The notes beneath the pieces were generated by a model that worked only from the letters and a program-made list of their open reading frames with translations, was not told the DNA's origin and did not search any database. Positions 39,051 to 48,320 of a stretch of DNA of 54,662 bases are shown one piece after another. How positions within the stretch are numbered: position 1 is the stretch's first letter; each line of letters starts with the position of its first letter. Origin of the DNA: Prevotella sp. (lineage in GTDB: Bacteria > Bacteroidota > Bacteroidia > Bacteroidales > Bacteroidaceae); the NCBI GenBank assembly GCA_015060485.1, contig SUYI01000024.1, forward strand, positions 1-54,662. Reading direction: 5' to 3'. The translations under genes were made by a program, and so were the position numbers.

Positions 39051-39082
39051 GAATAACGAAATACCGGAATAACGAAATAAAA
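39051..39082. repeat. 16-bp tandem pair (GAATAACGAAATACCG)
   Basis: GAATAACGAAATACCG followed by GAATAACGAAATAAAA, a 16-bp duplication lying in the 71 bp between the two Fe-S genes. Confidence 0.6.
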
Positions 39083-39096
39083 AAAAGCAAACAACT

Positions 39097-40515
39097 ATGA
39101 AAAAAGATATATCAAGACGCAGTTTCTTAAAGCTATTTGGCGGTGGAGCTCTGGGCACTGCTGCCGTGCTGACAGGCTGCAAGTCGAAGACCGAGAGCAA
39201 AGCCGTCGAAGAATACAAGCAACAGGTGGAGCCTCCCGTTGGCAAGATGACCTACCGCCTGAATCCCAAGACGCATGACAAGGTGTCGCTGTTGGGCTAT
39301 GGCATGATGCGCCTGCCGTCGAAGACTGATAACAAGGACGACTACGACCAGGAGATGATCAACCGACAGGTAGATTACGCCATAGAGCACGGCGTGAACT
39401 ATTTCGACACCTCTCCCGTCTACTGTCAGGGTAAGTCGGAGGCCTGCACGGGCATTGCACTGAGCCGCCACAAGCGCGAGGAGTATTTCGTGGCTACGAA
39501 GCTGTCCAACTTCCACCCGTCCACGCAGAGCCGCGAGGCCAGCATCGCCATGTACCGTAAATCAATGCAGGACTTGCAGGTCGACTACATCGACTACTAC
39601 CTGTTGCACGCGGTAGGTGGCGGTATGAGCGAGTTCAATGCCCGCTACATCGACAACGGCATGATGGACTTCCTCTTGCAGGAACGCGAGGCAGGACGCA
39701 TCCGCAACCTCGGATTCTCGTTCCACGGCTACAAGGATGTCTTCGACGAGGTATTGGCCATGGACGACAAATACCACTGGGACTTCGTGCAGATAGAGCT
39801 GAACTATCTGGACTGGGACTTTGCCAACGAGATTAGCAATCGTAACGTCGATGCCAGCTACCTGTATGAAGAGCTGCAGAAGAAAGGCATTCCCGCCGTC
39901 ATCATGGAACCCCTGCTGGGCGGACGTCTGGCGAACCTGCCACAATATCTGGCATCCGAGCTGAAAAGCAAGGCTCCTGAGCGCAGTGTGGCCTCATGGG
40001 CTTTCCGCTATGCCGGTACGCCCGAGGGCGTGCTTACCGTGCTGAGCGGCATGACGTATATGGAACACCTGAAGGACAACCTGCTGTCGTACTGTCCGCT
40101 GGTGCCACTCACGAAACCCGAGCAGGACTACCTGCAGCGCGAGGTCGCCGAGCGCATCGTGGGCTTGGAGAACATTCCCTGCAACGACTGCAAATACTGC
40201 ATGCCTTGTCCTTACGGCATCGACATTCCTGCCATCTTCATCCATTACAACAAGTGTAAGAACGACGGCACACTGCCGCGTATGAAGCTGGACGATGAAT
40301 ACTTCAAACTGCGCCGAAACTATCTGATAGGCTACGACCGTGCGGTGCCCAAGCTGCGTCAGGCAGACCACTGCATAAGTTGTGGACAGTGCGAACCGCA
40401 CTGCCCACAGAGTATCCGCATTCCTCGCGAGCTGCAAAAGATCAGCCAGTTTGTCGAGGACTTGAAGCAGAACAAGGTCTTGAAGGGCCAAGAGACTAAA
40501 AGCGAAGACGCTTAG
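39097..40515 (+). CDS. Tat-exported aldo/keto reductase with C-terminal 4Fe-4S clusters
   Basis: A 472-residue protein. The N-terminus has a twin-arginine signal (DISRRSFLKLFGGGALGTAA, residues 4-23) ending in a lipobox-like LTGC, so it may be an exported lipoprotein. The aldo/keto reductase domain covers about residues 50-340 (LLGYGMMRLPSK, YFDTSPVYCQGKSE, YIDYYLLHAV, MEPLLGGRL). The C-terminus adds cysteine clusters CNDCKYCMPCPYGIDIP and CISCGQCEPHCPQSIRIP. The neighbouring tatAC genes and Fe-S membrane protein suggest one periplasmic redox system. Its stop overlaps the convergent esterase stop by 3 bp. Confidence 0.9.
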   Translation: MKKDISRRSFLKLFGGGALGTAAVLTGCKSKTESKAVEEYKQQVEPPVGKMTYRLNPKTHDKVSLLGYGMMRLPSKTDNKDDYDQEMINRQVDYAIEHGVNYFDTSPVYCQGKSEACTGIALSRHKREEYFVATKLSNFHPSTQSREASIAMYRKSMQDLQVDYIDYYLLHAVGGGMSEFNARYIDNGMMDFLLQEREAGRIRNLGFSFHGYKDVFDEVLAMDDKYHWDFVQIELNYLDWDFANEISNRNVDASYLYEELQKKGIPAVIMEPLLGGRLANLPQYLASELKSKAPERSVASWAFRYAGTPEGVLTVLSGMTYMEHLKDNLLSYCPLVPLTKPEQDYLQREVAERIVGLENIPCNDCKYCMPCPYGIDIPAIFIHYNKCKNDGTLPRMKLDDEYFKLRRNYLIGYDRAVPKLRQADHCISCGQCEPHCPQSIRIPRELQKISQFVEDLKQNKVLKGQETKSEDA

Positions 40516-42476
40516 AAGCCTCCACCGCCTCCGAAACCTCCGCCAAAGCCACCGCCTCCGCCGAAGCCACCACCAAAGTCTGGCATCTCGGGGGCGGGTT
40601 CTTTTCCTATCTTCAGCAACAGCTTTACCAATGCCCTGCGACGCTGCGACCACGTCGGATAGTCGTCAGCCCGCAGCACACGGGGTTCCATGCCGGGCAT
40701 CCTCATGCCGCCCTGACCCATGAAGTCCATCGAGCTTGTCGTCATCACGATGGTTTTTGTCTTGCCCTCAGCCAGCATCTTGTCGGCTATGGCATCGGCA
40801 CCGCCCACCTTGAACCAGCTCTCCATGGTGTCGTTCGCACCGGGCACCAGTTGGATAAACACTGGCATCGAGAATCCTCCGCCGTTCACGGAGCCGTTCA
40901 TAGGCAGCATATACCAGGCCTCCTGACGCTCCAGGTCGTACGATGTACGTCCGTGCTGGATATTCCCCTGCTGGGCAAAGCTGAACGGACCGAAGGGGCT
41001 GTCGGCCACACTGTATTTGAATCCTCTGTCGGGCGACAGATACATGTTGCTGGGGTCAGCCACACGCATACCATCGACCACAAAGCAGTATTTGAAGGTC
41101 TCCATCACGAAATCTTCCATCTTCACGCTCCACACACCGTCGGAGTCCTTCTCCATCGGCAGCACGTCGGGCAGTATCTCGCATTCCAGCTCCACCTTCT
41201 GGGCATCAGGAGCCTTGAAACGGAACGTGATGCTCTCCTCCGTGTATTCTGGCGAGATGATGGGACGCGGGAACAGACGGGCCATCACGCCAGGGGTAAA
41301 CTGCTGTTCCTGACCCGTAGCAGCAGGTGCCGGCTCGCCGACCTTCATGGCAGCCTCCGAGGCCTTCTTGTTGAACAGCAGGGGCAGCGTCTTCGACAGG
41401 AAGTACTTTGCATTCATCCACGTATGGCCGAACTTGTCGTTGGTAAACTCCTTCACACTGCGGATGCCCTTCTTGTCGAGGAACTCCATATAGTCGCGGG
41501 CATTGCCATACAGGAAATCGTCGGTACCGACCCCCAACCAGAACAGGCGGATCTTCTTGTTCGTGTCGTCAGCCTGGTCGTAAACATCGGGGATATCCGT
41601 CGACGTAAACGAACTGTAGGAACACAAGTAGGCAAACTTGTCGAGATTCGTCAGACCGTTATACAACGCCTGGTTGCCACCACGCGAGAAACCACCAATG
41701 GCACGATGCTCTCGATTGGCATCCGTGCGGTAGTTCTTATCGATGTAGGGCATCAGGTCGTCGATGAGGTCCTTGCTGAACACGTCGCCACCGAATTTCA
41801 CCTGGGGCATGCCACTCTCGGCATTCGCGGGCTTCAGCTTCGACGGGTTACCGTAGGGCAGCACGACAATCATCTCCTTGGCAGCCTTCTCGGCCAGCAG
41901 ATTGTCGAGAATATAGTTCACACGGCCCACCTTGTAGTACACCTCCTCCGTATCTGTTGTACCACTGATCAGATAGAACACGGGATACTTCTTCTGGAAA
42001 TTGGTCATGTACGTCGGCGGCAGATACACCACAGCATGATTCGTGGCACCCAGGCTCTTCGAATAGTAATGCACATACTCCAGACGGCCGTGGGGCACGT
42101 CCTTGATGTCGTGCGCCAGCGTGCCGTTGCCGGGAATCTCCAACAGGCTGTTCTTGAAGCCCTCGTTGGGGAAATACTGGTCGTTCTCGGGGTCCATCAC
42201 ACTGATGCCGTCGACCACAAAACAGTAGGGATACATGTCGGGGGCGGCAGGTCCTACAGTGGCGGTCCAGAGGCCCGTCTTCGCGTCGCGCGTCATAGGC
42301 TGGCGACCCTTGGCAAACTGCACGTCCACCAGCACCTCCTTGGCCTGGTCGTTCTTGTAGGTAAACGTCACCGTACCGTCCTGGTTACACTGAATCGATT
42401 TCGGAGTCTGTTGCTGTGCCCAGCCACAGAGCGCCACACAGGCAGCAAACGCTGCTAAAAACAATCTCTGTTTCAT
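40512..42476 (-). CDS. Secreted esterase with duplicated CBM48/esterase modules
   Basis: A 654-residue protein with signal peptide (MKQRLFLAAFAACVALCGWA). Module 1: CBM48-like domain (about residues 25-120, GTVTFTYKNDQAKEVLVDV) and a feruloyl/enterochelin-esterase-like hydrolase (YSKSLGATNHAVVYLPPTY, nucleophile in IGGFSRGGNQA about residue 262, histidine in FGHTWMN). Module 2 (from about 410): a second CBM48-like domain (SITFRFKAPDAQKVELECEI), then a shortened esterase domain lacking the GFSRGG elbow. The C-terminus is almost all glycine and phenylalanine. Probable polysaccharide-ester hydrolase. Upstream is the flavoprotein gene, overlapping by 4 bp. Confidence 0.9.
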   Translation of the reverse strand: MKQRLFLAAFAACVALCGWAQQQTPKSIQCNQDGTVTFTYKNDQAKEVLVDVQFAKGRQPMTRDAKTGLWTATVGPAAPDMYPYCFVVDGISVMDPENDQYFPNEGFKNSLLEIPGNGTLAHDIKDVPHGRLEYVHYYSKSLGATNHAVVYLPPTYMTNFQKKYPVFYLISGTTDTEEVYYKVGRVNYILDNLLAEKAAKEMIVVLPYGNPSKLKPANAESGMPQVKFGGDVFSKDLIDDLMPYIDKNYRTDANREHRAIGGFSRGGNQALYNGLTNLDKFAYLCSYSSFTSTDIPDVYDQADDTNKKIRLFWLGVGTDDFLYGNARDYMEFLDKKGIRSVKEFTNDKFGHTWMNAKYFLSKTLPLLFNKKASEAAMKVGEPAPAATGQEQQFTPGVMARLFPRPIISPEYTEESITFRFKAPDAQKVELECEILPDVLPMEKDSDGVWSVKMEDFVMETFKYCFVVDGMRVADPSNMYLSPDRGFKYSVADSPFGPFSFAQQGNIQHGRTSYDLERQEAWYMLPMNGSVNGGGFSMPVFIQLVPGANDTMESWFKVGGADAIADKMLAEGKTKTIVMTTSSMDFMGQGGMRMPGMEPRVLRADDYPTWSQRRRALVKLLLKIGKEPAPEMPDFGGGFGGGGGFGGGFGGGGGF

Positions 42477-43705
42477 TGCGTAATAAAGTTTATGTTGTTA
42501 GTTAGTAAATTATTGTTTCCAAGTTTTTCACTGATGCTGCGTGCCACAGTATAGGCGGTGGTCCAGGCAGCCTGGAAATTGAAGCCTCCCGTCACGCCGT
42601 CAATGTCGAGCACCTCGCCGGCAAAGTACAGGTGGGGCACATGGCGGCTCTCGAGGGTTGCAGGATTGACGGCCTTCAGTGCGATGCCCCCACAAGTGAC
42701 GAATTCATCCTTGAAGGGTGCCCGCCCCACGATTTGCATGGTGTCGTTCACCAGCACATTCACCAGCCGGTTCATGTCCTTTTTATTGAGTTCCGACCAA
42801 CGGATGGTAGCACGTGCTGCCAGTGCTTTCTCCACCAGATAGCCCCACAGGCGTTGCTGCAAGTTAAAGGGATTACACGTGGGTATCTGCTTCTGCGGCT
42901 GTCGCACTGCCATTTCCTGCAGCATGGCCAGCGCCTCTGCCTCGTTCTGCTGCAGCCAGTTGATGCTGAGCGGGGAACGGTAGCCTGCCTCTGCCAGATG
43001 GCGTGCTGCATAGCTGGAGAGTCGCAGAATGGCTGGTCCGCTCAGTCCCCAATGGGTGATGAGCAGCGCCCCCTCAGCACGCAGCTTCGTACCTGGGATG
43101 TGAACGACGGAATCGTTCACTACAAGACCCATCAGCGCGTGCAAGCGGGCGTCATCAATGGAGAATGTGAAGAGCGACGGCACGGGTGTTTCCGTCTCGT
43201 GCCCCATATCCGCCAGCCAGCGCAGTCCCTCGCCCTTCGGTGAACCACCCGTAGTGACAGCCACGAAGTCGAAGTCGCGCAACGCATCCATCGACTGCAC
43301 CTTCACGCCCTTCCGTATCTCAATTCCATAGCGCCGCGCCAGCGTCAGGAAACAGTCAATGATGGCGTGCGCGTCCTGTGCCTGCGGAAACACACACTCA
43401 TCGTCCTGCGTCACCAGCGCCACGCCGTGCTGTTCGAACCAGCGGTAGGCATCTTCATAGTCGAACACGTTGAACAGTCGTTTCATCAACCTATGGCCAC
43501 GGGGGTATACCTGCGACAAGTCGCTGACACGGGCAAACGAATTGGTACAATTGCAACGTCCTCCGCCGCTCACCTCCACCTTCGTCAGCACTCGTGGGCT
43601 ACGCTCGAAGATGGTCACCTTCATGTCGGGTACCATCTCCTTCAGGTTCACAGCCAAGAAGAATCCTGCCGCTCCGCCTCCCACAATTGCTGTCTTAGTT
43701 GCCAT
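42473..43705 (-). CDS. HI0933/YhiN-family FAD-dependent oxidoreductase
   Basis: A 410-residue cytoplasmic flavoprotein of unknown substrate. The N-terminal FAD-binding loop is TAIVGGGAAGFFLAVNL (about residues 4-20), followed by the family hallmark VEVSGGGRCNCTNS and the C-terminal GGFNFQAAWTTAYTVAR that also contacts FAD. Start ATG at 43705 is chosen because it places the FAD motif at the N-terminus; the longer in-frame extension would cross the promoter. A TAATTTTG box lies about 40 bp upstream on the minus strand. Its stop overlaps the start of the esterase gene (ATGA), so the two are an operon. Confidence 0.93.
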   Translation of the reverse strand: MATKTAIVGGGAAGFFLAVNLKEMVPDMKVTIFERSPRVLTKVEVSGGGRCNCTNSFARVSDLSQVYPRGHRLMKRLFNVFDYEDAYRWFEQHGVALVTQDDECVFPQAQDAHAIIDCFLTLARRYGIEIRKGVKVQSMDALRDFDFVAVTTGGSPKGEGLRWLADMGHETETPVPSLFTFSIDDARLHALMGLVVNDSVVHIPGTKLRAEGALLITHWGLSGPAILRLSSYAARHLAEAGYRSPLSINWLQQNEAEALAMLQEMAVRQPQKQIPTCNPFNLQQRLWGYLVEKALAARATIRWSELNKKDMNRLVNVLVNDTMQIVGRAPFKDEFVTCGGIALKAVNPATLESRHVPHLYFAGEVLDIDGVTGGFNFQAAWTTAYTVARSISEKLGNNNLLTNNINFITQ

Positions 43706-43744
43706 AAGTACGCTAGAAAAGTCAAGTATTTCTGATTTTATCTG

Positions 43745-43772
43745 CAAAATTACAAAAAAAGTTGTAACTTTG
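43745..43772. promoter_or_regulatory. Back-to-back -7 boxes of flavoprotein gene and mltG
   Basis: Minus-strand TAATTTTG (43752-43745) faces the flavoprotein gene; plus-strand TAACTTTG (43765-43772) faces mltG, with TCTG (43741-43744) 20 bp upstream as a weak -33 element. The two boxes are 12 bp apart. Confidence 0.6.
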
Positions 43773-43793
43773 CAGCGATATAATAGAAAAAAG

Positions 43794-44819
43794 ATGAAAA
43801 AAATCAATTCAAAAGTCTATTTATACGTAGCCATCGCAGGTTTGGTGCTGATAGCAGGCCTGGTGGCTTACCACCTGATGAGCCCCGTTGCAAAAGGCGA
43901 CAGCACCGTATACCTCTATATTGACGACAACGACACCCAGGACTCCGTACTCGTCAAGTTACAGCCCCTGACGTCGACATCGGGCATGGCCAGTCTGTCG
44001 GCCCTGCTGCGCCATAGCAGCTACAGCGATCACGTTCGCAGCGGACGCTATGCCATAGAGCCCGGTGACGGACCGGTGACCGTCTTCCGCAGGCTGAAGA
44101 ACGGTCAGCAGTCGTCGTTCAACCTGACTATTCCCGAGGTACGCACCATGGACCGCCTGGCTGCGGTGCTGGGACAGAAGCTGATGCTCGACTCAGCCGC
44201 CATTGCCGATGCGTTGTACAGCCAGGAGACCTGTCAGCACTATGGTTACGACACGACGACCATTGCAGCGATGTTCGTGCCCAACACCTACGACGTGTAC
44301 TGGAACATGGGCGTCGACAAGTTGCTGGAACGTATGCAAAAGGAGCACGACCGCTTCTGGCAGGGTGAGCGCGAGGCCAAGGCAGCACAGATGCAGCTGA
44401 CCCCCGTAGAGATTTGCACGCTGGCCAGCATCATCGACGAAGAAACGGCCAACACCGCCGAGAAGCCCATGATTGCCGGCATGTACCTGAACCGCCTGAA
44501 GGCCCACATGCCCCTGCAGGCCGACCCTACTATCAAGTTCGCCCTGAAGCAGTTCGAGCTGAAGCGCATCTGGCAGAAGTTGCTACGCACCGACTCGCCA
44601 TACAACACCTACATGAACGAAGGTCTGCCCCCCGGTCCCATCAAGATTGCCTCCATCAAGGGCATCGATGCGGTGCTGAATGCCGTCGACCACGACTACC
44701 TCTATATGTGTGCCAAGGAAGACTTCTCGGGCACCCATAATTTCGCCACGACGTACAAAGACCATCTGAAGAACGCCGCACGTTACGCCAAAGCCCTTAA
44801 CGATCGGGGAATAAAATAA
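43794..44819 (+). CDS. mltG: Endolytic transglycosylase MltG
   Basis: Cleaves nascent peptidoglycan strands at the inner membrane, setting glycan length. The 341-residue protein has one N-terminal membrane helix (about residues 8-28, VYLYVAIAGLVLIAGLVAY), a LysM-like region, and the YceG domain: FVPNTYDVYWN, catalytic glutamate in LASIIDEETANTAEKPMIAG (about residue 215), NRLKAHMPLQADPTIKFAL, SPYNTYMNEGLPPGPI and HNFATTYKDH. Start ATG at 43794 follows a TAACTTTG box by about 22 bp. A GTGGAAA heptad array begins at the base after the stop. Confidence 0.96.
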   Translation: MKKINSKVYLYVAIAGLVLIAGLVAYHLMSPVAKGDSTVYLYIDDNDTQDSVLVKLQPLTSTSGMASLSALLRHSSYSDHVRSGRYAIEPGDGPVTVFRRLKNGQQSSFNLTIPEVRTMDRLAAVLGQKLMLDSAAIADALYSQETCQHYGYDTTTIAAMFVPNTYDVYWNMGVDKLLERMQKEHDRFWQGEREAKAAQMQLTPVEICTLASIIDEETANTAEKPMIAGMYLNRLKAHMPLQADPTIKFALKQFELKRIWQKLLRTDSPYNTYMNEGLPPGPIKIASIKGIDAVLNAVDHDYLYMCAKEDFSGTHNFATTYKDHLKNAARYAKALNDRGIK

Positions 44820-44868
44820 GTGGTGAGTGGAAAGTGGTGAGTGGAAAGTGGTGAGTGGAAAGAGATAA
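44820..44868. repeat. Heptad array, 7 units (GTGGTGA/GTGGAAA), after mltG
   Basis: Alternating GTGGTGA and GTGGAAA three times, then GAGATAA, so the period is 7 with a 14-bp superperiod. It starts at the first base after the mltG stop and fills the convergent gap before the permease gene end at 44882. Confidence 0.85.
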
Positions 44869-44881
44869 GAGAGAGGGCAGC

Positions 44882-46150
44882 TTACGCTGATGTCTCTTCC
44901 TGCTGGGCAGCCTGACGGGCCTCGCGGTTATGTCGCAGGAAGCGCAGACGCTCGATAGCCTGCTTACGGGCACGGTACGTCTGGAAACGATACACACACA
45001 ACGTCAGGAGGAAGTAGCACCCCACATGCACCCACAGAATGCGATACTCCGTGAGCACGTCGCCCAGACTGGCTCCCATGGAGTTCAAGCGCACGTAGGC
45101 ACGGGCTCCGAACGTCGAGGGGAACAGCCACGAAACACCCTGCCACATGCCAGGAATATTGGACTGCGGCCAGGAGACACCCGTCATAAACAGTAGCGGG
45201 ATGGATACGAAGACCATGAGCAGCATCACATTCTCGCGATATTTCACCATACACGACACCACCATGCCAAAGAAGATGCACGCCAGCGTGTAGGGAATCA
45301 TCAGTACCAGCAGCGTTGAACCGGTAGCCAGCTGCGGGAAATGGAACAGTTTCGGAACGATGACAACCAGCCACGCACCCATCACAGCATAAATCATCAG
45401 GTAGCACATGGCCTTGCCGATGACGATAGGCAACGTCTTTTCGTAACGTGAGTCGCCCACGGGAATCAGGTTGCGGTAGGCATTCTCGTCGCGGGCAGTA
45501 CCTGCCGCAAGACCAATGCCCAGTACCAGCGTCTGTTGCAGAATCAACATCAGCACAGCGGGCAGGATAAACGATCCGTAACCGCCCTGAGGATTGAAAA
45601 TGGGCACGTCGGCATAGTTCAACGGACGAGCGGCAATGGTCTCCTCACGGGCCGTATACTGCCTGCTCAGCTTCGTCTGTATCTCCTTGCCCATCTCCAG
45701 CGACACCAGTGTGGCCGTCTGGAATATGGCCTTATAGGTCAGCATGAGGCTCATGTCGCAATAGACGCTGACTATGCCCTGCTCCATGCGCAGCACATTG
45801 GTCTCGAAATCGCTGGGAATAAGATAGATGCCCTTCACCAGCTGACGGCTCACCAGCGACTTTGCCTCGTCCAAATCCTGCGCATAATACGCCACCCGTA
45901 CATCGGCCGATGCGTCGCACAGGTGGATGAAACGGCGCGACAGCGAGGAGTGCGACTGGTCGACCACACAGACGGGCACCTCGTGAACCGTCTCGTTATT
46001 ATATATCCACGAGTAGAGCAACGGATAGACCAACGGCACGATGATGAAGAAGATGAGCACCCCCTCGTCCTTAAAAGCCTGTGTCATTTCCTTTCGCCAG
46101 ATGTAGCAGGCATTCTCTATGTCTTTGTATATGTTATGGAATATAGACAT
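44882..46150 (-). CDS. ABC-2 type permease (second of pair)
   Basis: A 422-residue inner-membrane protein of the YbhR/YhhJ type. One N-terminal membrane helix (VLIFFIIVPLVYPLLYSWIY) is followed by a large periplasmic domain (about residues 50-195, with CVVDQSHSSLSRRFIHLCDA) and five or six C-terminal helices (ILPAVLMLILQQTLVLGIGL to WVHVGCYFLLTLCVYRF). Start ATG at 46150 overlaps the upstream permease gene by 17 bp. Last gene of the exporter operon; the tail ends opposite the mltG heptad array. Confidence 0.9.
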   Translation of the reverse strand: MSIFHNIYKDIENACYIWRKEMTQAFKDEGVLIFFIIVPLVYPLLYSWIYNNETVHEVPVCVVDQSHSSLSRRFIHLCDASADVRVAYYAQDLDEAKSLVSRQLVKGIYLIPSDFETNVLRMEQGIVSVYCDMSLMLTYKAIFQTATLVSLEMGKEIQTKLSRQYTAREETIAARPLNYADVPIFNPQGGYGSFILPAVLMLILQQTLVLGIGLAAGTARDENAYRNLIPVGDSRYEKTLPIVIGKAMCYLMIYAVMGAWLVVIVPKLFHFPQLATGSTLLVLMIPYTLACIFFGMVVSCMVKYRENVMLLMVFVSIPLLFMTGVSWPQSNIPGMWQGVSWLFPSTFGARAYVRLNSMGASLGDVLTEYRILWVHVGCYFLLTLCVYRFQTYRARKQAIERLRFLRHNREARQAAQQEETSA

Positions 46151-47300
46151 ACGTGAGCATTGCATTCTTTATTTTTCCCACCACGAGCCAGGGCAGCAGC
46201 ATGAATGCCGCCAGGGCAGCAAAGTGGAACCACGCCTCGATGAGCGGATAGCCGTTGAAGACGCAGATTTGGTAAATCATATAATAATGGCGCAGGGGGA
46301 ACAGCCACGACAGCGACTGCAGCGGTCCGTCCATACCCATCACGGGGAATGCCGAACCGGCCATCGAGATGCTGAGCACCGCCCATAGCGAACAGATACT
46401 CAGCGACATACGCAGCGACGGCAGCAGTCCGAAGGCGAAGATGCCGAAGCCCTGACAGGCCAGCACCTGCATCAGTCCCAGCAGCACCAGCATCCACGGG
46501 CTTCCCAAATGCGGGAACTGCAACACGTAGAACACGTAGTATTCATATCCGTAGACGATAGCCAGCCAGATGACTGTCTGAGGCAGGAATTTGCCCAGCA
46601 GCGCCACCCACATGCGGTCAGTGGCCATAGCCATCCATCTCTTCGATGTGTTGAACTTCAGCTCCGTGCCTATCGAATAGGCCGAGATAAGGAAGATGAA
46701 CAGCATGATCATGCCCGGCACAATCATCGTCGTCAGATACGAATTATAGCTCACCCAGGGGTTGGCTATCTGATGCACGTCCAGTTTAATGGGTTGCAGG
46801 AAAGACTCAATCTGTTTGTCGGTAAATCCCTTGGCACGCATGGTGGCCTGTCCGACGGCAGCAGAGCCCAGCGTCGAGATGGTCTTCAAGTCCTTCATCA
46901 GCAGGGCACCGGCAGCCAGCGTCGTGTACGAGTAATAGTACGATATCTTGGGCTGGCGCGAGGCCAACAGCTTCTCCGTCGTACCCTTGGGGATGTAGAG
47001 GAATCCGTATATCTCGTTGCGCTGGATGGCCTGACGGGCCTCAGCGACACTGGGATAATGGGCCACGATTTTGGTCATCTGGAAACCGTCCAGACGCTGC
47101 GACAGCGAGCGTGTCGTCGAGGTATTGTCCTGGTCGACAATACCCACAGGCATGCTGGTAGGCAGTCCGTCGTCCATCAGCGAGGTGAAGAAAAACATCA
47201 CCAGCAATGGGAACAGCACCATGCAGAAGCGATAGATGTGATTCTGACGCAGAATCAGCAACTCGCGCAACATGATATCGTATACCTGCCTAAACCTCAT
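46134..47300 (-). CDS. ABC-2 type permease (first of pair)
   Basis: A 388-residue inner-membrane protein, paralogous to the following permease. N-terminal helix (FCMVLFPLLVMFFFTSLMDD), periplasmic domain (GIVDQDNTSTTRSLSQRLDG to about residue 170), and C-terminal helices (IVPGMIMLFIFLISAYSIGT, WLAIVYGYEYYVFYVLQF and others). Begins with ATG at 47300 inside the heptad array that also contains the hlyD-like stop. With the next permease it should form a heterodimer, but no ATP-binding subunit gene is in this operon. Confidence 0.9.
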   Translation of the reverse strand: MRFRQVYDIMLRELLILRQNHIYRFCMVLFPLLVMFFFTSLMDDGLPTSMPVGIVDQDNTSTTRSLSQRLDGFQMTKIVAHYPSVAEARQAIQRNEIYGFLYIPKGTTEKLLASRQPKISYYYSYTTLAAGALLMKDLKTISTLGSAAVGQATMRAKGFTDKQIESFLQPIKLDVHQIANPWVSYNSYLTTMIVPGMIMLFIFLISAYSIGTELKFNTSKRWMAMATDRMWVALLGKFLPQTVIWLAIVYGYEYYVFYVLQFPHLGSPWMLVLLGLMQVLACQGFGIFAFGLLPSLRMSLSICSLWAVLSISMAGSAFPVMGMDGPLQSLSWLFPLRHYYMIYQICVFNGYPLIEAWFHFAALAAFMLLPWLVVGKIKNAMLTYVYIP

Positions 47301-47335
47301 CACTTATCACTCATCACTTACCACTTATCACTTGA
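47294..47335. repeat. Heptad array, 6 units (CACTTAT), bridging two genes
   Basis: Units ACCTCAT, CACTTAT, CACTCAT, CACTTAC, CACTTAT and CACTTGA. On the minus strand it contains the stop of the HlyD-like gene (47330-47328) and the start of the permease gene (47300-47298), so the whole junction is made of the array. Confidence 0.85.
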
Positions 47336-48311
47336 TAATGAGCGACATTCCCGGGCGCAAGCCATCGAACTTCTCGGTCGGACGGGCCTTGACCTCGAAG
47401 GTCTTCAGGTCGTACTGGCCGTTGGCCTTGGTGGCCTTCCATACAGCGTACGACCCCTGGTCCTTCAGATAGTAGACCTTCATCTCGATATCCTTGTTGA
47501 AGGCAGGAACGAACGCCTTGATGGTACTTCCCACCTGGATGCCGTTCAGCTGGTCCTCGCGGACGTTGAACGTGCCCCACATGTCGTGCATCATCGAGAT
47601 GGTCATGATGGGCGAACCCGTACCGACCAACTCACCCACCTTGGGATAGATGCTGCTCACCTCGCCCTCCATCTGGGCTATCTGCACCGTTTCGTGGATG
47701 TAGCTGTTCACCTCCTGCACGGCACCCTTGGCACGTCCCACCTGGGCAGCAGCAGCCAGCTTATCCTCACGACGGGCACCGTTCTGGGCCATCTGGTACT
47801 GACTCTCGGCAGCCTTGCACTGGGCCTCCATAGCCTTGTAGTTGGCATAGACCTCGTCGCGCTTCTGGGCCGACACCACACCCTCGTCAAACAGACGCTG
47901 GATGCGCTGATACGACTTCTCGGCGATTTCCAGTCCGGCCTTAGCCTGTTGCCACAACTGGAAGGCACCCTGAATCTGCTCCTGACGGGCTCCGTTCTGG
48001 GCCTTCAGCTCCAGTGCGGCAGCAGCATCCTCGGCGCTGCGGGCCTGTTCCATCTTCGCACGCACCTCGGGGGCGTCGAGTATGGCCAGCGTGTCGCCGA
48101 CCTTTACATAGTCACCCTCCTTCACGCGTATTTCCAAGATACGTCCCGGCACCTTGCTCGACACGCGGTATTCACTGACTTCCACTTGTCCCTGAATCAA
48201 TTCGGGATCACGTCCCAAGGCAAAGAATCCTATCAGGGCCACGATAATCACGACTGCTGCAAATCCGACGATTGCAAGCAGAATGTTGTTATGCTGTGTT
48301 TTTGCTGACAT
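47328..48311 (-). CDS. HlyD-family periplasmic adaptor
   Basis: A 327-residue membrane-fusion protein linking inner-membrane permeases to TolC. N-terminal membrane helix (ILLAIVGFAAVVIIVALIGF, residues 9-28), first half of the lipoyl domain (YRVSSKVPGRILEIRVKEGD), a long coiled-coil hairpin (about residues 85-195, rich in Ala, Glu and Gln), the second lipoyl half (GEVSSIYPKVGELVGTGSPI), and a beta-barrel domain to the end (MSLIIK). Lies 9 bp after the TolC gene and before the permeases on the same strand. Confidence 0.93.
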   Translation of the reverse strand: MSAKTQHNNILLAIVGFAAVVIIVALIGFFALGRDPELIQGQVEVSEYRVSSKVPGRILEIRVKEGDYVKVGDTLAILDAPEVRAKMEQARSAEDAAAALELKAQNGARQEQIQGAFQLWQQAKAGLEIAEKSYQRIQRLFDEGVVSAQKRDEVYANYKAMEAQCKAAESQYQMAQNGARREDKLAAAAQVGRAKGAVQEVNSYIHETVQIAQMEGEVSSIYPKVGELVGTGSPIMTISMMHDMWGTFNVREDQLNGIQVGSTIKAFVPAFNKDIEMKVYYLKDQGSYAVWKATKANGQYDLKTFEVKARPTEKFDGLRPGMSLIIK

Positions 48312-48320
48312 AATCGTTGT

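Noticed and set aside
40851..42458. 535-codon plus-strand frame opposite the esterase
   Set aside because: Antisense shadow; the esterase on the other strand has a signal peptide, catalytic motifs and domain order.
46509..48308. 599-codon plus-strand reading frame opposite the HlyD and permease genes
   Set aside because: Rich in His, Gln and Arg with no fold signature, while the minus-strand genes show clear families in order.
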